Shown here: positions 33,672 to 43,826 of the stretch, piece after piece | How the letters are laid out: the number at the start of each line of letters is the position of its first letter | How positions within the stretch are numbered: position 1 is the stretch's first letter | Assembly: GCF_902809835.1 (NCBI RefSeq) | Contig: NZ_CADDWM010000015.1 | Coordinates: 620,001-684,000, forward strand | Origin: Agromyces sp. Marseille-P2726 | GTDB lineage: Bacteria > Actinomycetota > Actinomycetes > Actinomycetales > Microbacteriaceae | Length of the DNA: 64,000 nt | Direction of reading: 5' to 3' | Notes under the pieces: model-generated | What the model was told of the DNA's origin: nothing | Databases searched by the model: none | The model's input: only the letters and a program-made list of their open reading frames with translations | Made by a program: the position numbers and the translations under genes

Positions 33672-35189
33672 GGCAGAACCGATGAGCGCCGACAGCCGGT
33701 CGATGCGCTCGAGCGAGTCGACCTTGCCGAGGATCTGCATCGACTCGAACAACGGCGGCGACACCCGGCGACCCGAGATCGCCGTACGCACAGGCCCGAA
33801 GGCGACGCGCGGCTTCAGGCCGAGCCCGTCCACGAGGGCACCGCGCAGCGCCTCCTCGATCTGTTCGTGCGTCCACGCCTCAGCGGGCAGCCGGTCGAGT
33901 GCCTCTCGCGCCGCGCTGAGCACGTCGGAGGCGTCGGCGGGTAGGGCGCCGAGGGCCGCTTCGTCGAACTCGAGGCCGGCGGCATCCGTGAACAGGAAGC
34001 CGAGCATTCCGGGCGCCTCGCCGAGCAGATTGATGCGCTCCTGCACGAGCGGTGCCGCCTGGGTCAGCACGGCCTCCTGGGCGGGGGTGATCGGCGTCTC
34101 GACGGCTCCAGCGGCCTGGAGGTATGGCACTGTGCGCGCGGCGAAGTCGGCCACATCGAGCTGGCGGATGTGGTCGCCGTTGATCGCCTCGGCCTTCTTC
34201 AGGTCGAAGCGTGCCGGGTTCGGGTTGACGTGCGTGACATCGAACGCGGCGACCAGCTCGTCGCGACTGAACACGTCGCGGTCGGCGGAGAACCCCCAGC
34301 CGAGCAGCGCCAGGTAGTTGACGAGGCCCTCGGGAATGAAGCCCCGATCGCGGTGGTGGAAGAGGTTCGACTCGGGGTCGCGCTTGGAGAGCTTCTTGTT
34401 CCCCTCCCCCATGACGTACGGCAGGTGCCCGAACCGCGGGATGAACGTGGTCAGCCCGATGTCGATGAGCGCGTGATACAGCGCGATCTGGCGAGGGGTC
34501 GACGAGAGCAGGTCTTCGCCACGAAGCACGTGCGTGATGCCCATGATCGCGTCATCGACCGGGTTCACGAACGGATACAGCGGAACGCCATTGGGCCGCA
34601 CGACGACGAAATCGGTGCTCGAGCCGGCGGGGAACGTGATCTCGCCGCGAACGAGATCATCGAAGCCGAGGTCGACGTCGGGCACCCGCATGCGCAGCGC
34701 GGGCAGGCGACCGTCGGCACGGAAGGCGGCCTTCTGCTCGTCGGTGAGGTCGCGGTCGTAGTTGTCGTAGCCGAGCTGCTTCGGGCGCCCGGCCGCCTCG
34801 TTCCGCGCGTCGATCTCCTCGGCGTTCGAGAAGCTCTCGTACACGTGACCGGCAGCCTTGAGCCGCTCGATCACGTCGGCGTAGATCTCAGACCGCTGCG
34901 ACTGACGGTACGGCTCGTGCGGGCCTCCCACGCCGATGCCCTCGTCCCACTCGAGGCCGAGCCAGGTGAGCGCGTCGACGATCTGCTCGTAGCTCTCTTC
35001 GGTGTCGCGCGCGGCATCCGTGTCCTCGATCCGGAACACGAACGTGCCGCCCGTGTGCCGGGCGTACGCCCAATTGAACAGGGCGGTGCGCACCAGCCCG
35101 ACGTGCGGGGTACCGGTCGGCGAGGGACAGAAGCGCACGCGGATGTCGCTGCCGGTGGCGGTGCTGAAGGGGTGGGCTGTGTCAGGCAT
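33663..35189 (-). CDS. gltX: glutamyl-tRNA synthetase
   Basis: A 508-aa class I aminoacyl-tRNA synthetase. The HIGH-type motif is [20 protein letters not shown] and the KMSKS-type motif is [17 protein letters not shown], with [15 protein letters not shown] between. It charges tRNA-Glu and, if non-discriminating as in most actinobacteria, tRNA-Gln, whose gene lies next to it. The C-terminal anticodon-binding domain is complete. The stop codon lies inside the fourth REP repeat, so the last codons may have been shaped by the repeat array. Confidence 0.96.
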   Translation of the reverse strand: MPDTAHPFSTATGSDIRVRFCPSPTGTPHVGLVRTALFNWAYARHTGGTFVFRIEDTDAARDTEESYEQIVDALTWLGLEWDEGIGVGGPHEPYRQSQRSEIYADVIERLKAAGHVYESFSNAEEIDARNEAAGRPKQLGYDNYDRDLTDEQKAAFRADGRLPALRMRVPDVDLGFDDLVRGEITFPAGSSTDFVVVRPNGVPLYPFVNPVDDAIMGITHVLRGEDLLSSTPRQIALYHALIDIGLTTFIPRFGHLPYVMGEGNKKLSKRDPESNLFHHRDRGFIPEGLVNYLALLGWGFSADRDVFSRDELVAAFDVTHVNPNPARFDLKKAEAINGDHIRQLDVADFAARTVPYLQAAGAVETPITPAQEAVLTQAAPLVQERINLLGEAPGMLGFLFTDAAGLEFDEAALGALPADASDVLSAAREALDRLPAEAWTHEQIEEALRGALVDGLGLKPRVAFGPVRTAISGRRVSPPLFESMQILGKVDSLERIDRLSALIGSAVA

Positions 35190-35266
35190 CCCATCAATGC
35201 TATCGAGCGGGCGGTCGCGGCCACGGACCGGATGCGAGAACAGGGTGACATGCCGGGCAGGCAGCG

Positions 35267-35291
35267 GAAACAGGCGCCGCAGCCCTGTTTC
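35267..35291 (-). terminator. terminator-like hairpin at the LysR stop
   Basis: Stem GAAACAGG/CCTGTTTC (8 bp perfect) with a 9-nt loop, overlapping the last codons of the LysR gene. On the minus strand it precedes gltX by about 80 bp. The U-rich part is within the 3' arm and the following bases are mixed, so it is a modest terminator candidate. Confidence 0.4.
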
Positions 35292-36267
35292 AGCGCCGGC
35301 GGCCTGCAGGCGTGACGGATGCCGCGACGAGCGATTCGAGCACTCCGATCGCCGCCGCGATCGCGGGGACCCGGTCGCCGCCCCGGGCGGTCACGAGGTG
35401 CAGTGATCGAACGTCGGCGCGGGCAGTGGGCCGTGTCACGACGCCCGGATGACGCGGTGACGCGTCCAGTGCGAGGGCCGGCAGCAACGCGACTCCGAGG
35501 CCCTGTGCCACCATGCCCTCGACGGCGACGAAGTTGTCGGTCTCGAAGGCGATGCGCGGCGCGAAGCCTGCGACATCCGCCAGTTCGAGCAGGTGTCCTC
35601 GGCAGCGGGGGCACCCGGCGATCCAGGGCTCGTCTCCGAGGCTGGAGAGGTCGACGACGTCGGATGCCGCGGCCGGATGCCCCATCGGCAGTACGAGCCG
35701 CATCGACTCCTCGCCGAACGCGCGGACGTCGAGACCTCGTGCGCTGGCGCGGTGCGGGTCGTCGCGGTCGCCTGGATAGCTGAACGTGATCGCGAGGTCG
35801 GCGCGGTCGGCGCGAACGGCGGCGACGGCCTCGGGCGGTTCTGCCTCGATGTACGTGACGGCGATGCCGGGATGCGCCGCGCCGAGTTCGGCGATCAGGC
35901 GGGGCACGATCGTGGCCGATGCCGAGGGGAACGCGACGAGGCGCACCCGGCCCGAGCGGAGCCCGCGGATCTCGGCGAGCTCGCCGGCGGCCGCTTCGAG
36001 CGCAGTGGCGACACCGTGCGCGTGCCGTGCGAGCACCCGACCCGACTGGGTGAGGCGGATGCCGCGGCCCACCCGTTCGACGAGCGCGATGCCGGTACGC
36101 TCCTCGAAGCGCCGGAGTTGCTGGCTCAGCGCCGGCTGGCTGTAGCCGAGCGCCTCGGCGGCAGCCGTGAGCGAACCGTGCTCGGCGATCTGCCGGACGA
36201 CCCGGACGGTCTGCAGGTCGAGCGCCACGGCCAAGCGCTCGACCGAGGCGTCGGTCACGACGGCCAT
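35290..36267 (-). CDS. LysR-family transcriptional regulator
   Basis: A 325-aa LTTR. The winged HTH is [20 protein letters not shown], then [20 protein letters not shown], followed by the substrate-binding domain with FSYPGDRDD and a late Cys pair (AGCPRCRGH), unusual and possibly redox- or metal-related. ATG 36267; longer frames upstream overlap the divergent gene and are shadows. It is divergent from a PLP enzyme with an LTTR-type palindrome between the two, so it most likely activates that gene and represses itself. Confidence 0.9.
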   Translation of the reverse strand: MAVVTDASVERLAVALDLQTVRVVRQIAEHGSLTAAAEALGYSQPALSQQLRRFEERTGIALVERVGRGIRLTQSGRVLARHAHGVATALEAAAGELAEIRGLRSGRVRLVAFPSASATIVPRLIAELGAAHPGIAVTYIEAEPPEAVAAVRADRADLAITFSYPGDRDDPHRASARGLDVRAFGEESMRLVLPMGHPAAASDVVDLSSLGDEPWIAGCPRCRGHLLELADVAGFAPRIAFETDNFVAVEGMVAQGLGVALLPALALDASPRHPGVVTRPTARADVRSLHLVTARGGDRVPAIAAAIGVLESLVAASVTPAGRRR

Positions 36268-36275
36268 GACGCAAT

Positions 36276-36292
36276 CATAACCACGTGTTATG
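36276..36292. promoter_or_regulatory. LysR-type operator in the divergent promoter
   Basis: CATAAC-N5-GTTATG, a perfect 6-bp dyad, lies 9 bp from the lysR start and 57 bp from the PLP-enzyme start. It contains T-N11-A, the usual LTTR recognition layout. The sequence is AT-rich for this genome. Confidence 0.65.
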
Positions 36293-36348
36293 AATGTGAT
36301 CACACACCTGCGCTTGTCGAATGGATTCCGTCGTTCGAGACTGGGCGC

Positions 36349-37380
36349 ATGAACTCCGTGCGACACCGCTTCGCAGCCGGCCGTGGATATCTCGCGGCGT
36401 GCACGCTCGGCCTCCCCGCCGACGTCACCGTGGACGCGCTGCGACGAGACCTCGAGGCATGGGAGGGCGGGGCCTCGAGCGCGATCGAGTACACCGAGGT
36501 TCTCGAGCGCGCTCGGGGGCACGCGGCGGCATTGCTCGGCGTCGATGCCTCGCGCGTCGCCACCGGCTCGCAGGTCTCGGTGTTCGCGGGGCTCGCCGCC
36601 GCCGCCGCGGCGACGGGCGCCGAGATCGTGTGCGTCGACGGCGACTTCTCGTCGGTCGTGGCACCGTTCCTCGCACGCGGCGACCTGAAGGTGCGGCACG
36701 TGCCGGTCGACGCCCTCGCCGATTCGGTCGGGCGCGACACCTGGATGGTGGCGTACTCGCTCGTGCAATCCGCGACGGGCGAGGTCGCGGACGCGGCATC
36801 CGTCACCTCGGCCGCCCGCGACGCAGGAGCCCTCACGCTCGTCGACACGACCCAGGCGACGGGCTGGATGCCGACCACCGACCTCGAGGCCGACCTCGTC
36901 GTGTGTCACGCCTACAAGTGGCTGTCGGCACCGCGAGGAGCGGCATTCGCGGCATTCTCCGAGCGAGCGCTCGCCGACATCACGCCGCTGACCGCCGGCT
37001 GGTACGCCGGCGCGGACCCCTGGGCTTCATGCTACGGCCCCGAGCTGCACCTGGCCGATGACGCGACCCGCTTCGACGTCTCCCCCGCTTGGCACGCGTG
37101 GGCCGGCGCAGAGGCCGCGCTCGCGTTCGCCGCGTCGCTCGACGCCGAAGGGGTGCGCGACCATGCACTCGGCCTGGCGAACGCGTTCCGTGCGCGGCTC
37201 GGGGACGCGGCATCCGACAGTGCGATCGTCACCTGGGCCGACGCCGACGGTGCCGACCTCGCGTCGCTGACCGCCGCCGGTATCACCGCCTCGGGTCGTG
37301 CGGGGCGTGCACGGGTGGCCTTCCACCTCTGGAACGACGAGGAGGACGTCGAGCTCGCGGCGACCGCGCTCGGCCGGTGA
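36349..37380 (+). CDS. class V aminotransferase-like PLP enzyme
   Basis: A 343-aa fold-type I PLP enzyme. The cofactor lysine is in CHAYKWLSAPRGAAF, preceded by LTLVDTTQATGW (the Asp that holds the pyridine nitrogen is in LVDTTQ) and by TGSQVSVFAG at the phosphate-binding side. It resembles cysteine desulfurase/kynureninase-like proteins but is shorter than kynureninases (about 400 aa). No catalytic Cys loop typical of desulfurases is seen, so an aminotransferase, lyase or epimerase is equally likely. ATG 36349. It is controlled by the divergent LysR gene. Confidence 0.82.
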   Translation: MNSVRHRFAAGRGYLAACTLGLPADVTVDALRRDLEAWEGGASSAIEYTEVLERARGHAAALLGVDASRVATGSQVSVFAGLAAAAAATGAEIVCVDGDFSSVVAPFLARGDLKVRHVPVDALADSVGRDTWMVAYSLVQSATGEVADAASVTSAARDAGALTLVDTTQATGWMPTTDLEADLVVCHAYKWLSAPRGAAFAAFSERALADITPLTAGWYAGADPWASCYGPELHLADDATRFDVSPAWHAWAGAEAALAFAASLDAEGVRDHALGLANAFRARLGDAASDSAIVTWADADGADLASLTAAGITASGRAGRARVAFHLWNDEEDVELAATALGR

Positions 37381-37382
37381 GT

Positions 37383-38156
37383 TCAGCTCGCCGCGCGCAC
37401 CGGGTTCGCGAGGGTGCCGAGCCCCGAGACCGACACCTCCACAGTGTCGCCGTCGACGAGCGGCCCGACTCCGGCGGGGGTGCCGGTGAGGATGACGTCG
37501 CCCGGCAACAGCGTGAACACGCTCGACGCATACGCGATGATCGCGGGGATCGTGTGCACCATGTCGGCCAGCCGCCCCTCCTGCCGGCGCGTGCCGTTGA
37601 CGCTCGTCTCGATGGTGCCGCCGTCGAGGTCGAGGTCGGTGGCGATCACCGGACCGAGGGGGCAGAACGTGTCGAAGCCCTTGGCACGGGTCCACTGCCC
37701 GTCGCGCTTCTGCAGATCACGGGCGGTCACGTCGTTGGCGATCGTGTACCCGAAGATCACATCCGAGGCGCTCGTCTCGGCCACGTTCTTCGCGATGCGC
37801 CCGATGACCACCGCCACCTCGCCCTCGTGCTCGACGCGTTCGCTCTGCGGCGGCAGCACGATGGCGTCGCCCGGCCCGATGACCGAGGTGTTGGGCTTCA
37901 GGAACAGCAGGGGTTCGGCGGGGGCTTCACCGCCCATCTCTTCTGCGTGCTCGCGATAGTTCTTGCCGACCGCGACGACCTTGGAACGCGGGATCACGGG
38001 TGCGAGCAGCTTCGCCTCCCGGAGCGGCACGCGCTCCCCGGTGGGGTCATAGCCGGCGAACATCGGGTCGGACTTGAGGACGACGAGGTCGTGCTCCTCC
38101 TCGTCGACGATGCCGAAGGCGATGGTCTCGCCGTGCGAGAAGCGCGCGATCTTCAT
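37383..38156 (-). CDS. fumarylacetoacetate hydrolase (FAH) family protein
   Basis: A 257-aa FAH-fold hydrolase/decarboxylase. Metal and substrate motifs are VGKNYREHAEEMG, LFLKPNTSVIGPGD, EHEGEVAVVIG (metal-binding Glu), then GYTIANDVTARDLQ and GDVILTGTPAGVG. Relatives act on 2-oxo acids such as acylpyruvates or 2-hydroxyhepta-2,4-diene-1,7-dioate. The gene ends 2 bp from the PLP-enzyme stop (convergent). In related genomes an FAH gene often lies directly upstream of gltX; here lysR and the PLP gene sit between them. Confidence 0.9.
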   Translation of the reverse strand: MKIARFSHGETIAFGIVDEEEHDLVVLKSDPMFAGYDPTGERVPLREAKLLAPVIPRSKVVAVGKNYREHAEEMGGEAPAEPLLFLKPNTSVIGPGDAIVLPPQSERVEHEGEVAVVIGRIAKNVAETSASDVIFGYTIANDVTARDLQKRDGQWTRAKGFDTFCPLGPVIATDLDLDGGTIETSVNGTRRQEGRLADMVHTIPAIIAYASSVFTLLPGDVILTGTPAGVGPLVDGDTVEVSVSGLGTLANPVRAAS

Positions 38157-38283
38157 GCGCTCAGCCTAACCGCGACGCATCCGTGACCAGGGCGGCTTCA
38201 CTGCCCCGACCTGTCCGTCGGCCCCGACGAGGAGTACCGTGTCGAGCAGGTCGGGCCCGGTCGAGTCCCGACGAGGGGAACGC

Positions 38284-39333
38284 GTGAACGCGATCCAGAC
38301 GCGTGATGCAGCTGCACCAGCCGACCGCGGCGAGCGCGGGTGGTGGCCGCTGAACGCCTCGCTCGGCGCGGTCAGGGTCGCGTTGATCGGCCTCTGCACC
38401 GCCGCAGCACTGCTCCTGGCCGCGTGCAGCGTCGCTACGCCGACGGCCGGCAGCGCGCCCCCTCGAACGACGACGACGGCGCCCGCGGCGGATCCGACCG
38501 ACTTCCCCGAGGGCGACGGCGACCGCGCCGGACTGGTCGACATCGGCGACGGTCGCGAGATGTATCTCGAATGCAGCGGAACCGGTGCCCCGACCGTCGT
38601 GTTCATCTCGGGCGCCGGCGTCGCCGCCGACAACTGGCGCTACACCGGAGACCCGACCGATGCGTCCGACCCTGCTTCGCCCGCCGAGACTGCGGTCTTC
38701 CCCGAGACGGCGGCGTTCACCACGGCCTGCGCCTACGACCGTCCGGGCACCGAGCAGATGGAGGGCGACGCCAGTCGATCGACGGCGGTGCCGCAACCGA
38801 CGACGAGCCAGGGCGACGCCGCCGACCTCCACGCCATGCTGACCGCTGCGGGAGTTGCCGGGCCCTATGTGCTCGTGGGTCACTCGTGGGGCGGGATGAT
38901 CGCCGTCACGTTCGCGAGGACGTACCCCGCCGAGGTGGCGGGCCTCGTCCTCGTCGATGCCGGATCGCAGTACCTGCAGAACGCGCTGCCGCCCGACGTC
39001 TGGGAACGGTGGATGCGCGACATCGCCGCCGCCGGAGAGCAGAACCCCGATGGGGAGGCGCCCGACTACCCGAAGAGCATCGCCGCGCTCGACGCCACCG
39101 CCCCGCTTCCGGCGACCGTCCCGGTCGTCGTGTTGAGCGCCGACCGGCCGTTCGACTACCTCGGGATCGGCGACGCCGACGCGTACTGGGCCAATTGGCT
39201 CGACGCGGCGGCCCAGCTCTCGGCGTCGTTCGGTGCGCCGCACGTGACCGCGACGAGCAGCGGGCACTTCGTCGGCAACGAGAATCCGGCGCTCGTCGTC
39301 AAGCAGATCTGCTCGATGGTGCCGACCTGCTGA
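38284..39333 (+). CDS. exported alpha/beta-hydrolase lipoprotein
   Basis: A 349-aa lipoprotein. The N-terminal hydrophobic stretch ends in the lipobox LLLAAC followed by S, so the mature protein should be anchored to the outer face of the membrane. A Thr/Ala/Pro linker leads into an alpha/beta-hydrolase domain with nucleophile elbow GHSWGGM and a late SSGHFVGNE holding the catalytic His. Cysteines near ECSGTG, TTACAYD and at the C-terminus suggest disulfides. GTG 38284 has GAGGGGAA upstream. Substrate unknown (ester or amide). Confidence 0.85.
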   Translation: MNAIQTRDAAAPADRGERGWWPLNASLGAVRVALIGLCTAAALLLAACSVATPTAGSAPPRTTTTAPAADPTDFPEGDGDRAGLVDIGDGREMYLECSGTGAPTVVFISGAGVAADNWRYTGDPTDASDPASPAETAVFPETAAFTTACAYDRPGTEQMEGDASRSTAVPQPTTSQGDAADLHAMLTAAGVAGPYVLVGHSWGGMIAVTFARTYPAEVAGLVLVDAGSQYLQNALPPDVWERWMRDIAAAGEQNPDGEAPDYPKSIAALDATAPLPATVPVVVLSADRPFDYLGIGDADAYWANWLDAAAQLSASFGAPHVTATSSGHFVGNENPALVVKQICSMVPTC

Positions 39334-39399
39334 ACGAGGAACGAGGGACGCGACCGGTGCGTGCGCTGCGACGCGGGGGCCGCGGCCGGGGCAGGCAGC

Positions 39400-40518
39400 T
39401 CAGGCGTCGAGTCGCGTCATCCAGCCGTGGCGATCCTCGAGGCGGCCGTACTGGATGCCGGTGAGCTCCTCGCGAAGCGAGAGGGCCAGCTCCGACGAAG
39501 CCGCACCATTGTGCACGATCTCGAAGTCCTCGGCGAGCAGCCGCCCGATCGGCGTGATCACTGCCGCCGTTCCGCAGGCGAACGCGCCGACGATGCGACC
39601 GGATGCCGCACCCTCGCGCCACTCGTCGATGGTCGCCCGGCGGCTCTCGACCGCGTGCCCGCGGTCGCGCGCGAGCTGCAGGACCGAGTCGCGTGTGATG
39701 CCCTCGAGGATCGAGTCGGATTCGGGCGTCACGAGCGTTCCGTCGTCGTAGACGAGCACGAGGTTCATGCCGCCCAGCTCCTCGAGGTACTTCCCCTCAT
39801 CGAGGAACAGCACCTGCTGGCATCCGTGCGAGGCCGCCTCGGCCTGCGGAAGCAGGCTCGACGCGTAGTTGCCGCCCGTCTTGGCCGCACCGGTGCCACC
39901 CTTGCCTGCACGAGCGTACTTCGTCGACAGCCAGATCGACACCGGCTGCACGCCACCGTGGAAGTAGGCGCCCGCAGGGCTCGCGATGAGGTAGTACGCG
40001 ACCTTGTGCGCGGGACGGACGCCCAGGAAGGCCTCCTTCGCGAACATGAACGGGCGCAGGTAGAGGCTCGTCTCGGGGGCGGACGGCACCCAGGCGCCGT
40101 CGACGGCGATGAGCTGCTTCAGCGAGTCGATGAAGTACTCGCTCGGCAACTCGGGCAGCGCCAGGCGAGCGGCCGAACGCTGCATGCGAGCCGCGTTCTC
40201 GTAGGGGCGGAACGACCAGATCGACCCGTCGGCGTGCCGGTAGGCCTTCAATCCCTCGAAGATCTCTTGTGCGTAGTGCAGCACCGCAGCCGACGGCTCG
40301 AGCTGGATCGGCCCGTACGGGGAGACTCGCGGTCGGTGCCATCCGCCCTTCAGCGACCAGCAGAGGTCGACCATGTGGTCGGTGAAGTGGTTGCCGAAGC
40401 CCGGATCGGCGAGGATCGCCTCGCGCTCAGCGTCGCTCTTCGCCGACTCGTTGCGGGTGATGGCCCAGGTCAGGCCAGCCTCGGAAGGAGTCTGCAGGGT
40501 CAGGTTGGTCGTGGTCAT
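39400..40518 (-). CDS. ilvE: branched-chain amino acid aminotransferase
   Basis: A 372-aa fold-type IV PLP enzyme, catalysing the last step of Val, Leu and Ile synthesis and the first of their breakdown. The PLP lysine is in [13 protein letters not shown]. Substrate and cofactor motifs include [24 protein letters not shown], the [11 protein letters not shown] stretch and [12 protein letters not shown]. The 370-aa type II length fits actinobacterial IlvE. ATG 40518 has AAGGAAGG upstream. It lies 20 bp after leuB, so the two are co-transcribed. Confidence 0.95.
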   Translation of the reverse strand: MTTTNLTLQTPSEAGLTWAITRNESAKSDAEREAILADPGFGNHFTDHMVDLCWSLKGGWHRPRVSPYGPIQLEPSAAVLHYAQEIFEGLKAYRHADGSIWSFRPYENAARMQRSAARLALPELPSEYFIDSLKQLIAVDGAWVPSAPETSLYLRPFMFAKEAFLGVRPAHKVAYYLIASPAGAYFHGGVQPVSIWLSTKYARAGKGGTGAAKTGGNYASSLLPQAEAASHGCQQVLFLDEGKYLEELGGMNLVLVYDDGTLVTPESDSILEGITRDSVLQLARDRGHAVESRRATIDEWREGAASGRIVGAFACGTAAVITPIGRLLAEDFEIVHNGAASSELALSLREELTGIQYGRLEDRHGWMTRLDA

Positions 40519-40538
40519 GATGCCTTCCTTCACGCGTG

Positions 40539-41612
40539 TCAGATGCGCTGGGTCTCGAGTGCCCCGATGCGGGCCACGATCGCATCGCCGACCTCGGAGG
40601 GCGTTCGGGTCGTGTCGCCGCGCTCGGCGATGTCGGCCGCGACCGCCCGACGCACGTTCTCGGCCTGCTCGCGGTGACCGAGGTGGTCGAGGAGCAGGGC
40701 CACCGAGAGGATCGCGGCGGTCGGGTCGGCGATGCCCTTCCCGGCGATGTCGGGTGCGGAACCGTGGACCGGCTCGAACATGCTCGGGAACCGGCCCTCG
40801 GGATTGATGTTGCCCGAGGCCGCAAGTCCGATGCCGCCGCTGATCGCGCCGGCCAGATCGGTGAGGATGTCGCCGAAGAGGTTGTCCGTGACGATGACAT
40901 CGAATCTAGCAGGGTCGGTGACGAGGAAGATCGTCGCTGCGTCGACGTGCAGGTAATCGACCGTCACATCGGGGTACTCGGCAGCCACCAGGTCGACCGT
41001 GCGCTTCCAGAGCGAACCGGCGAAGACGAGCACGTTGGTCTTGTGCACGAGGGTCAGTTTCTTCTTCGGTCGAGCGGATGCCGCGGCGAACGCGTATCGC
41101 ACGACGCGCTCGACCCCGTACGCAGTGTTCACGGAGACCTCGTTCGCGACCTCGGCGGGCGTGCCGACACGGATGGCGCCGCCGTTGCCGACGTAGGGCC
41201 CCTCGGTTCCCTCGCGCACCACGACGAAGTCGACCTCTCCGGGATCGGACAGCGGGCTCGGGACTCCCGGGTACAGCACCGAGGGGCGGAGGTTCACGTA
41301 ATGGTCGAGCTCGAATCGCAGTTTCAGGAGCAGTCCGCGCTCGATGTTCGCGCCCGCCAGTCGGGGGTCGCCGGGGACACCGCCGACTGCACCGAGGAGG
41401 ATCGCATCGTGCTGCTTGATGGCGGCCAGGTCATCGTCGGTCAGGACGTCGCCGGTCTCGAGGTAGCGCGCGGCACCAAGCGAGAAGGGTGTCTGCTCGA
41501 AGGCGACGCCGATGTCGGCGACGGCCGCGTCGAGCGTCTTGACCGCCTCGGCGACGACCTCGGGACCGATGCCGTCGCCCGGAATCACCGCGAGCCTGAC
41601 CGTATCTACCAT
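40539..41612 (-). CDS. leuB: 3-isopropylmalate dehydrogenase
   Basis: A 357-aa beta-decarboxylating dehydrogenase that oxidises 3-isopropylmalate to 2-oxoisocaproate with NAD+. Motifs are [17 protein letters not shown] at the N-terminus, [14 protein letters not shown], and [16 protein letters not shown], then [20 protein letters not shown] near the C-terminus (Asp residues binding Mg). ATG 41612 has GAAGGAG upstream; the longer ATG at 41690 is not needed. It is first of a leuB-ilvE pair. Confidence 0.95.
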   Translation of the reverse strand: MVDTVRLAVIPGDGIGPEVVAEAVKTLDAAVADIGVAFEQTPFSLGAARYLETGDVLTDDDLAAIKQHDAILLGAVGGVPGDPRLAGANIERGLLLKLRFELDHYVNLRPSVLYPGVPSPLSDPGEVDFVVVREGTEGPYVGNGGAIRVGTPAEVANEVSVNTAYGVERVVRYAFAAASARPKKKLTLVHKTNVLVFAGSLWKRTVDLVAAEYPDVTVDYLHVDAATIFLVTDPARFDVIVTDNLFGDILTDLAGAISGGIGLAASGNINPEGRFPSMFEPVHGSAPDIAGKGIADPTAAILSVALLLDHLGHREQAENVRRAVAADIAERGDTTRTPSEVGDAIVARIGALETQRI

Positions 41613-41733
41613 GGATTCTCCTTCGTGCGCCAGCCCTCCCAGCGTACTGTCTGCCCGCCGTAGCCTGATGCCGAGAGCGGCTCTCCGCACTCACTGGACG
41701 CGGCCGACCGTGCCGTGCCGGAAGGGAATCCGA

Positions 41734-41997
41734 ATGAGTCTCGGTCTCGGTATCGTGCTCTTCGTCATCGGCGCGATCCTCGCGTTCGCGCTCAACCTCG
41801 CCGTCGACTGGATCGACCTCCAGCTGGTCGGCTACATCCTGATGGTCGCGGGCGCGATCGTGATCATCCTGGGCATCGTCCTCCTCGCTCGCCGCCGCCG
41901 TTCCGTGTCGACCTCGCACACGAGCGTCGACCCCGCGACCGGCGACCGGGTCGTGCGGAACGAGCACTCCGCCCCCGAGGACCCGACCACGCTCTGA
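41734..41997 (+). CDS. small membrane protein (DUF6458-like)
   Basis: An 87-aa protein with two membrane segments (LGIVLFVIGAILAFALNLAV and VGYILMVAGAIVIILGIVLL), a short RRRR stop-transfer, and a hydrophilic tail with VDPATGDRVVRNEH. Small proteins of this layout are common in Actinobacteria and carry a DUF label (DUF6458 by my recollection). Function unknown. ATG 41734 has GAAGGGAA upstream. It is divergent from leuB and convergent with serA, with a strong terminator between. Confidence 0.75.
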   Translation: MSLGLGIVLFVIGAILAFALNLAVDWIDLQLVGYILMVAGAIVIILGIVLLARRRRSVSTSHTSVDPATGDRVVRNEHSAPEDPTTL

Positions 41998-42012
41998 GCG
42001 CGGAATCGTGCG

Positions 42013-42045
42013 AACGGCCGCTCCGGGGCATCCGGGGCGGCCGTT
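42013..42045. terminator. bidirectional Rho-independent terminator
   Basis: Stem AACGGCCGC-T-CCGG paired with CCGG-G-GCGGCCGTT (14 pairs with one T-G) and a GGCAT loop, followed on the plus strand by TTCGCG. It sits between the convergent small membrane gene and serA and serves both. Confidence 0.8.
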
Positions 42046-42076
42046 TCGCGTCGAGCGGATGACGCGTCGGTGATGC

Positions 42077-43669
42077 CTACGACTCGGTGATGTCGATCTC
42101 GACGAGGATGTCGGCGTCGATGGCTTCGCGCACGTGCTCCAGCACCGCGGCCGGCACCGGCGAATCGACCGTCAGCACGCTCAGCGCTCCGCCGCCCGCC
42201 TCGAGGCGCGCGATCTGCATGCCCGCGATGTTGATGCCCGCCTCACCGAACTCGCGCCCGTAGATCGCGACGATGCCGGGCCGGTCGGTGTACTCCATGA
42301 TCACGTGCGTCGTCGCGATCGGCACCTCGATCTCGTAGCCGTTGATGCCCACGAGCTTCTCGACCTGCTTCGGACCGGTGAGGGTGCCCGACACCGAGAG
42401 CTGGCGCCCGTCGGCGAGGGCGCCGGTGATGGTGATGACGTTCCGATACTCGGGTGACTCGGGATCGGTGATGAGACGGACGGCGATGCCGCGCTGCTCG
42501 GCGAGCAGCGGCGCGTTCACATATGACACGGTCTCGCTGACGATGTTGGTGAAGATGCCCTTGAGCGCCGCCAGCTTGTAGACGCTCACATCGAAGTCGA
42601 CGAGCTCGCCGCGCACCTCGACGTCAACGCTCGTGATCGCGGCATCCGCAAGTCCGGCGAAGAGTTGGCCGAGCTTCTCGACGAGCGAGATGCCGGGTCG
42701 CACGTACTCGTCGATGACGCCCCCGGCGACATTCACGGCGTCGGGCACGAGTTCGCCGGCCAGCGCGAGCCGAACCGACTTGGCCACCGAGACGCCGGCC
42801 TTCTCCTGCGCCTCATCGGTGGACGCGCCGAGGTGCGGTGTCACGATGACGTTGGGCAGCGACAGCAGCGGCGACTCTCGCGGCGGCTCCGAGACGAAGA
42901 CGTCGAGACCGGCACCGGCGATCCTGCGCGCGGCGAGCGCGTCGTGCAGCGCCTCCTCGTCGATGAGCCCGCCACGGGCGACGTTCACGATGTACGCCGT
43001 CGGCTTCATCTTCGCGAGCTGTTCGGCGCCGATCATGCCCGTGGTCTCGGGGGTCTTCGGCATGTGGATCGTGATGAAGTCGCTGCGCTCGAGGAGTTCG
43101 TCGAGGCTCACGGTCTGCACGCCGAGCTGCTGCGCGCGCGCCGCCGTGATGTACGGATCGTAGGCGATGACCTCGGTGCCGAACGCCTGCAGGCGTGCGG
43201 CGATGAGCGCGCCGATGCGACCGAGTCCGATGATGCCGATCGTCTTCTCGTACAGCTCGACGCCGGTGTAGTGCGATCGCTTCCACTCCCCCTGCGCCAA
43301 GGCTGCGTGCGCCGCCGGGATGTGACGGGCGAGCGCCAGGATGTGACCGACCGTGAGCTCGGCCGCCGAGATGATGTTCGACGTCGGAGCGTTCACGACC
43401 ATCACGCCGGCCGTCGTGGCCGCCTTGATATCGACGTTGTCGAGGCCGACCCCGGCACGCGCGATGACCTTGAGGCGGGGCGCCGCGGCGATCGCCTCTT
43501 CATCGACCTTCGTGGCGGATCGGACGAGGATCGCGTTGGCGTTACCGATCGCCTCGAGCAGGGCCGGACGATCGGTTCCGTCGACGTTGCGGATCTCGAA
43601 GTCGGGCCCGAGGGCGTCGACGGTGGCGGGCGAGAGTTCTTCGGCGATCAGCACGACCGGCTTTGTCAC
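42077..43669 (-). CDS. serA: D-3-phosphoglycerate dehydrogenase
   Basis: A 530-aa long-form SerA, first step of serine synthesis. The NAD-binding motif is IGIIGLGRIGALIAARL; the catalytic Arg/Glu/His set is in VNVARGGLIDEEAL, LDVFVSEPP and VTPHLGAST. An intervening ASB domain (about 320-450) precedes a C-terminal ACT domain (VIMEYTDRPGIVAIYG) that normally binds serine for feedback control. Length and domain order match actinobacterial SerA. The start is GTG 43669 with AAGGA upstream. Confidence 0.95.
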   Translation of the reverse strand: MTKPVVLIAEELSPATVDALGPDFEIRNVDGTDRPALLEAIGNANAILVRSATKVDEEAIAAAPRLKVIARAGVGLDNVDIKAATTAGVMVVNAPTSNIISAAELTVGHILALARHIPAAHAALAQGEWKRSHYTGVELYEKTIGIIGLGRIGALIAARLQAFGTEVIAYDPYITAARAQQLGVQTVSLDELLERSDFITIHMPKTPETTGMIGAEQLAKMKPTAYIVNVARGGLIDEEALHDALAARRIAGAGLDVFVSEPPRESPLLSLPNVIVTPHLGASTDEAQEKAGVSVAKSVRLALAGELVPDAVNVAGGVIDEYVRPGISLVEKLGQLFAGLADAAITSVDVEVRGELVDFDVSVYKLAALKGIFTNIVSETVSYVNAPLLAEQRGIAVRLITDPESPEYRNVITITGALADGRQLSVSGTLTGPKQVEKLVGINGYEIEVPIATTHVIMEYTDRPGIVAIYGREFGEAGINIAGMQIARLEAGGGALSVLTVDSPVPAAVLEHVREAIDADILVEIDITES

Positions 43670-43826
43670 GAACGGATTCCTTCAGGGCGATCGGCGCGCA
43701 CGAGGCAGCGACTTGCGGGTGGGAATGCGCCACACGCCGTCGGGGCGCTACCCGCCCACTCTACTGGAGGGCGCTCGCGGCATCCGTCGTGTGACCGTGC
43801 AACGTAACCTGGCCCGCCGCCGGCGA

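Noticed and set aside
35593..36348. Long N-terminal extension of the class V PLP enzyme
   Set aside because: It is antisense to the LysR gene and includes the divergent promoter with the operator; ATG 36349 gives a normal protein.
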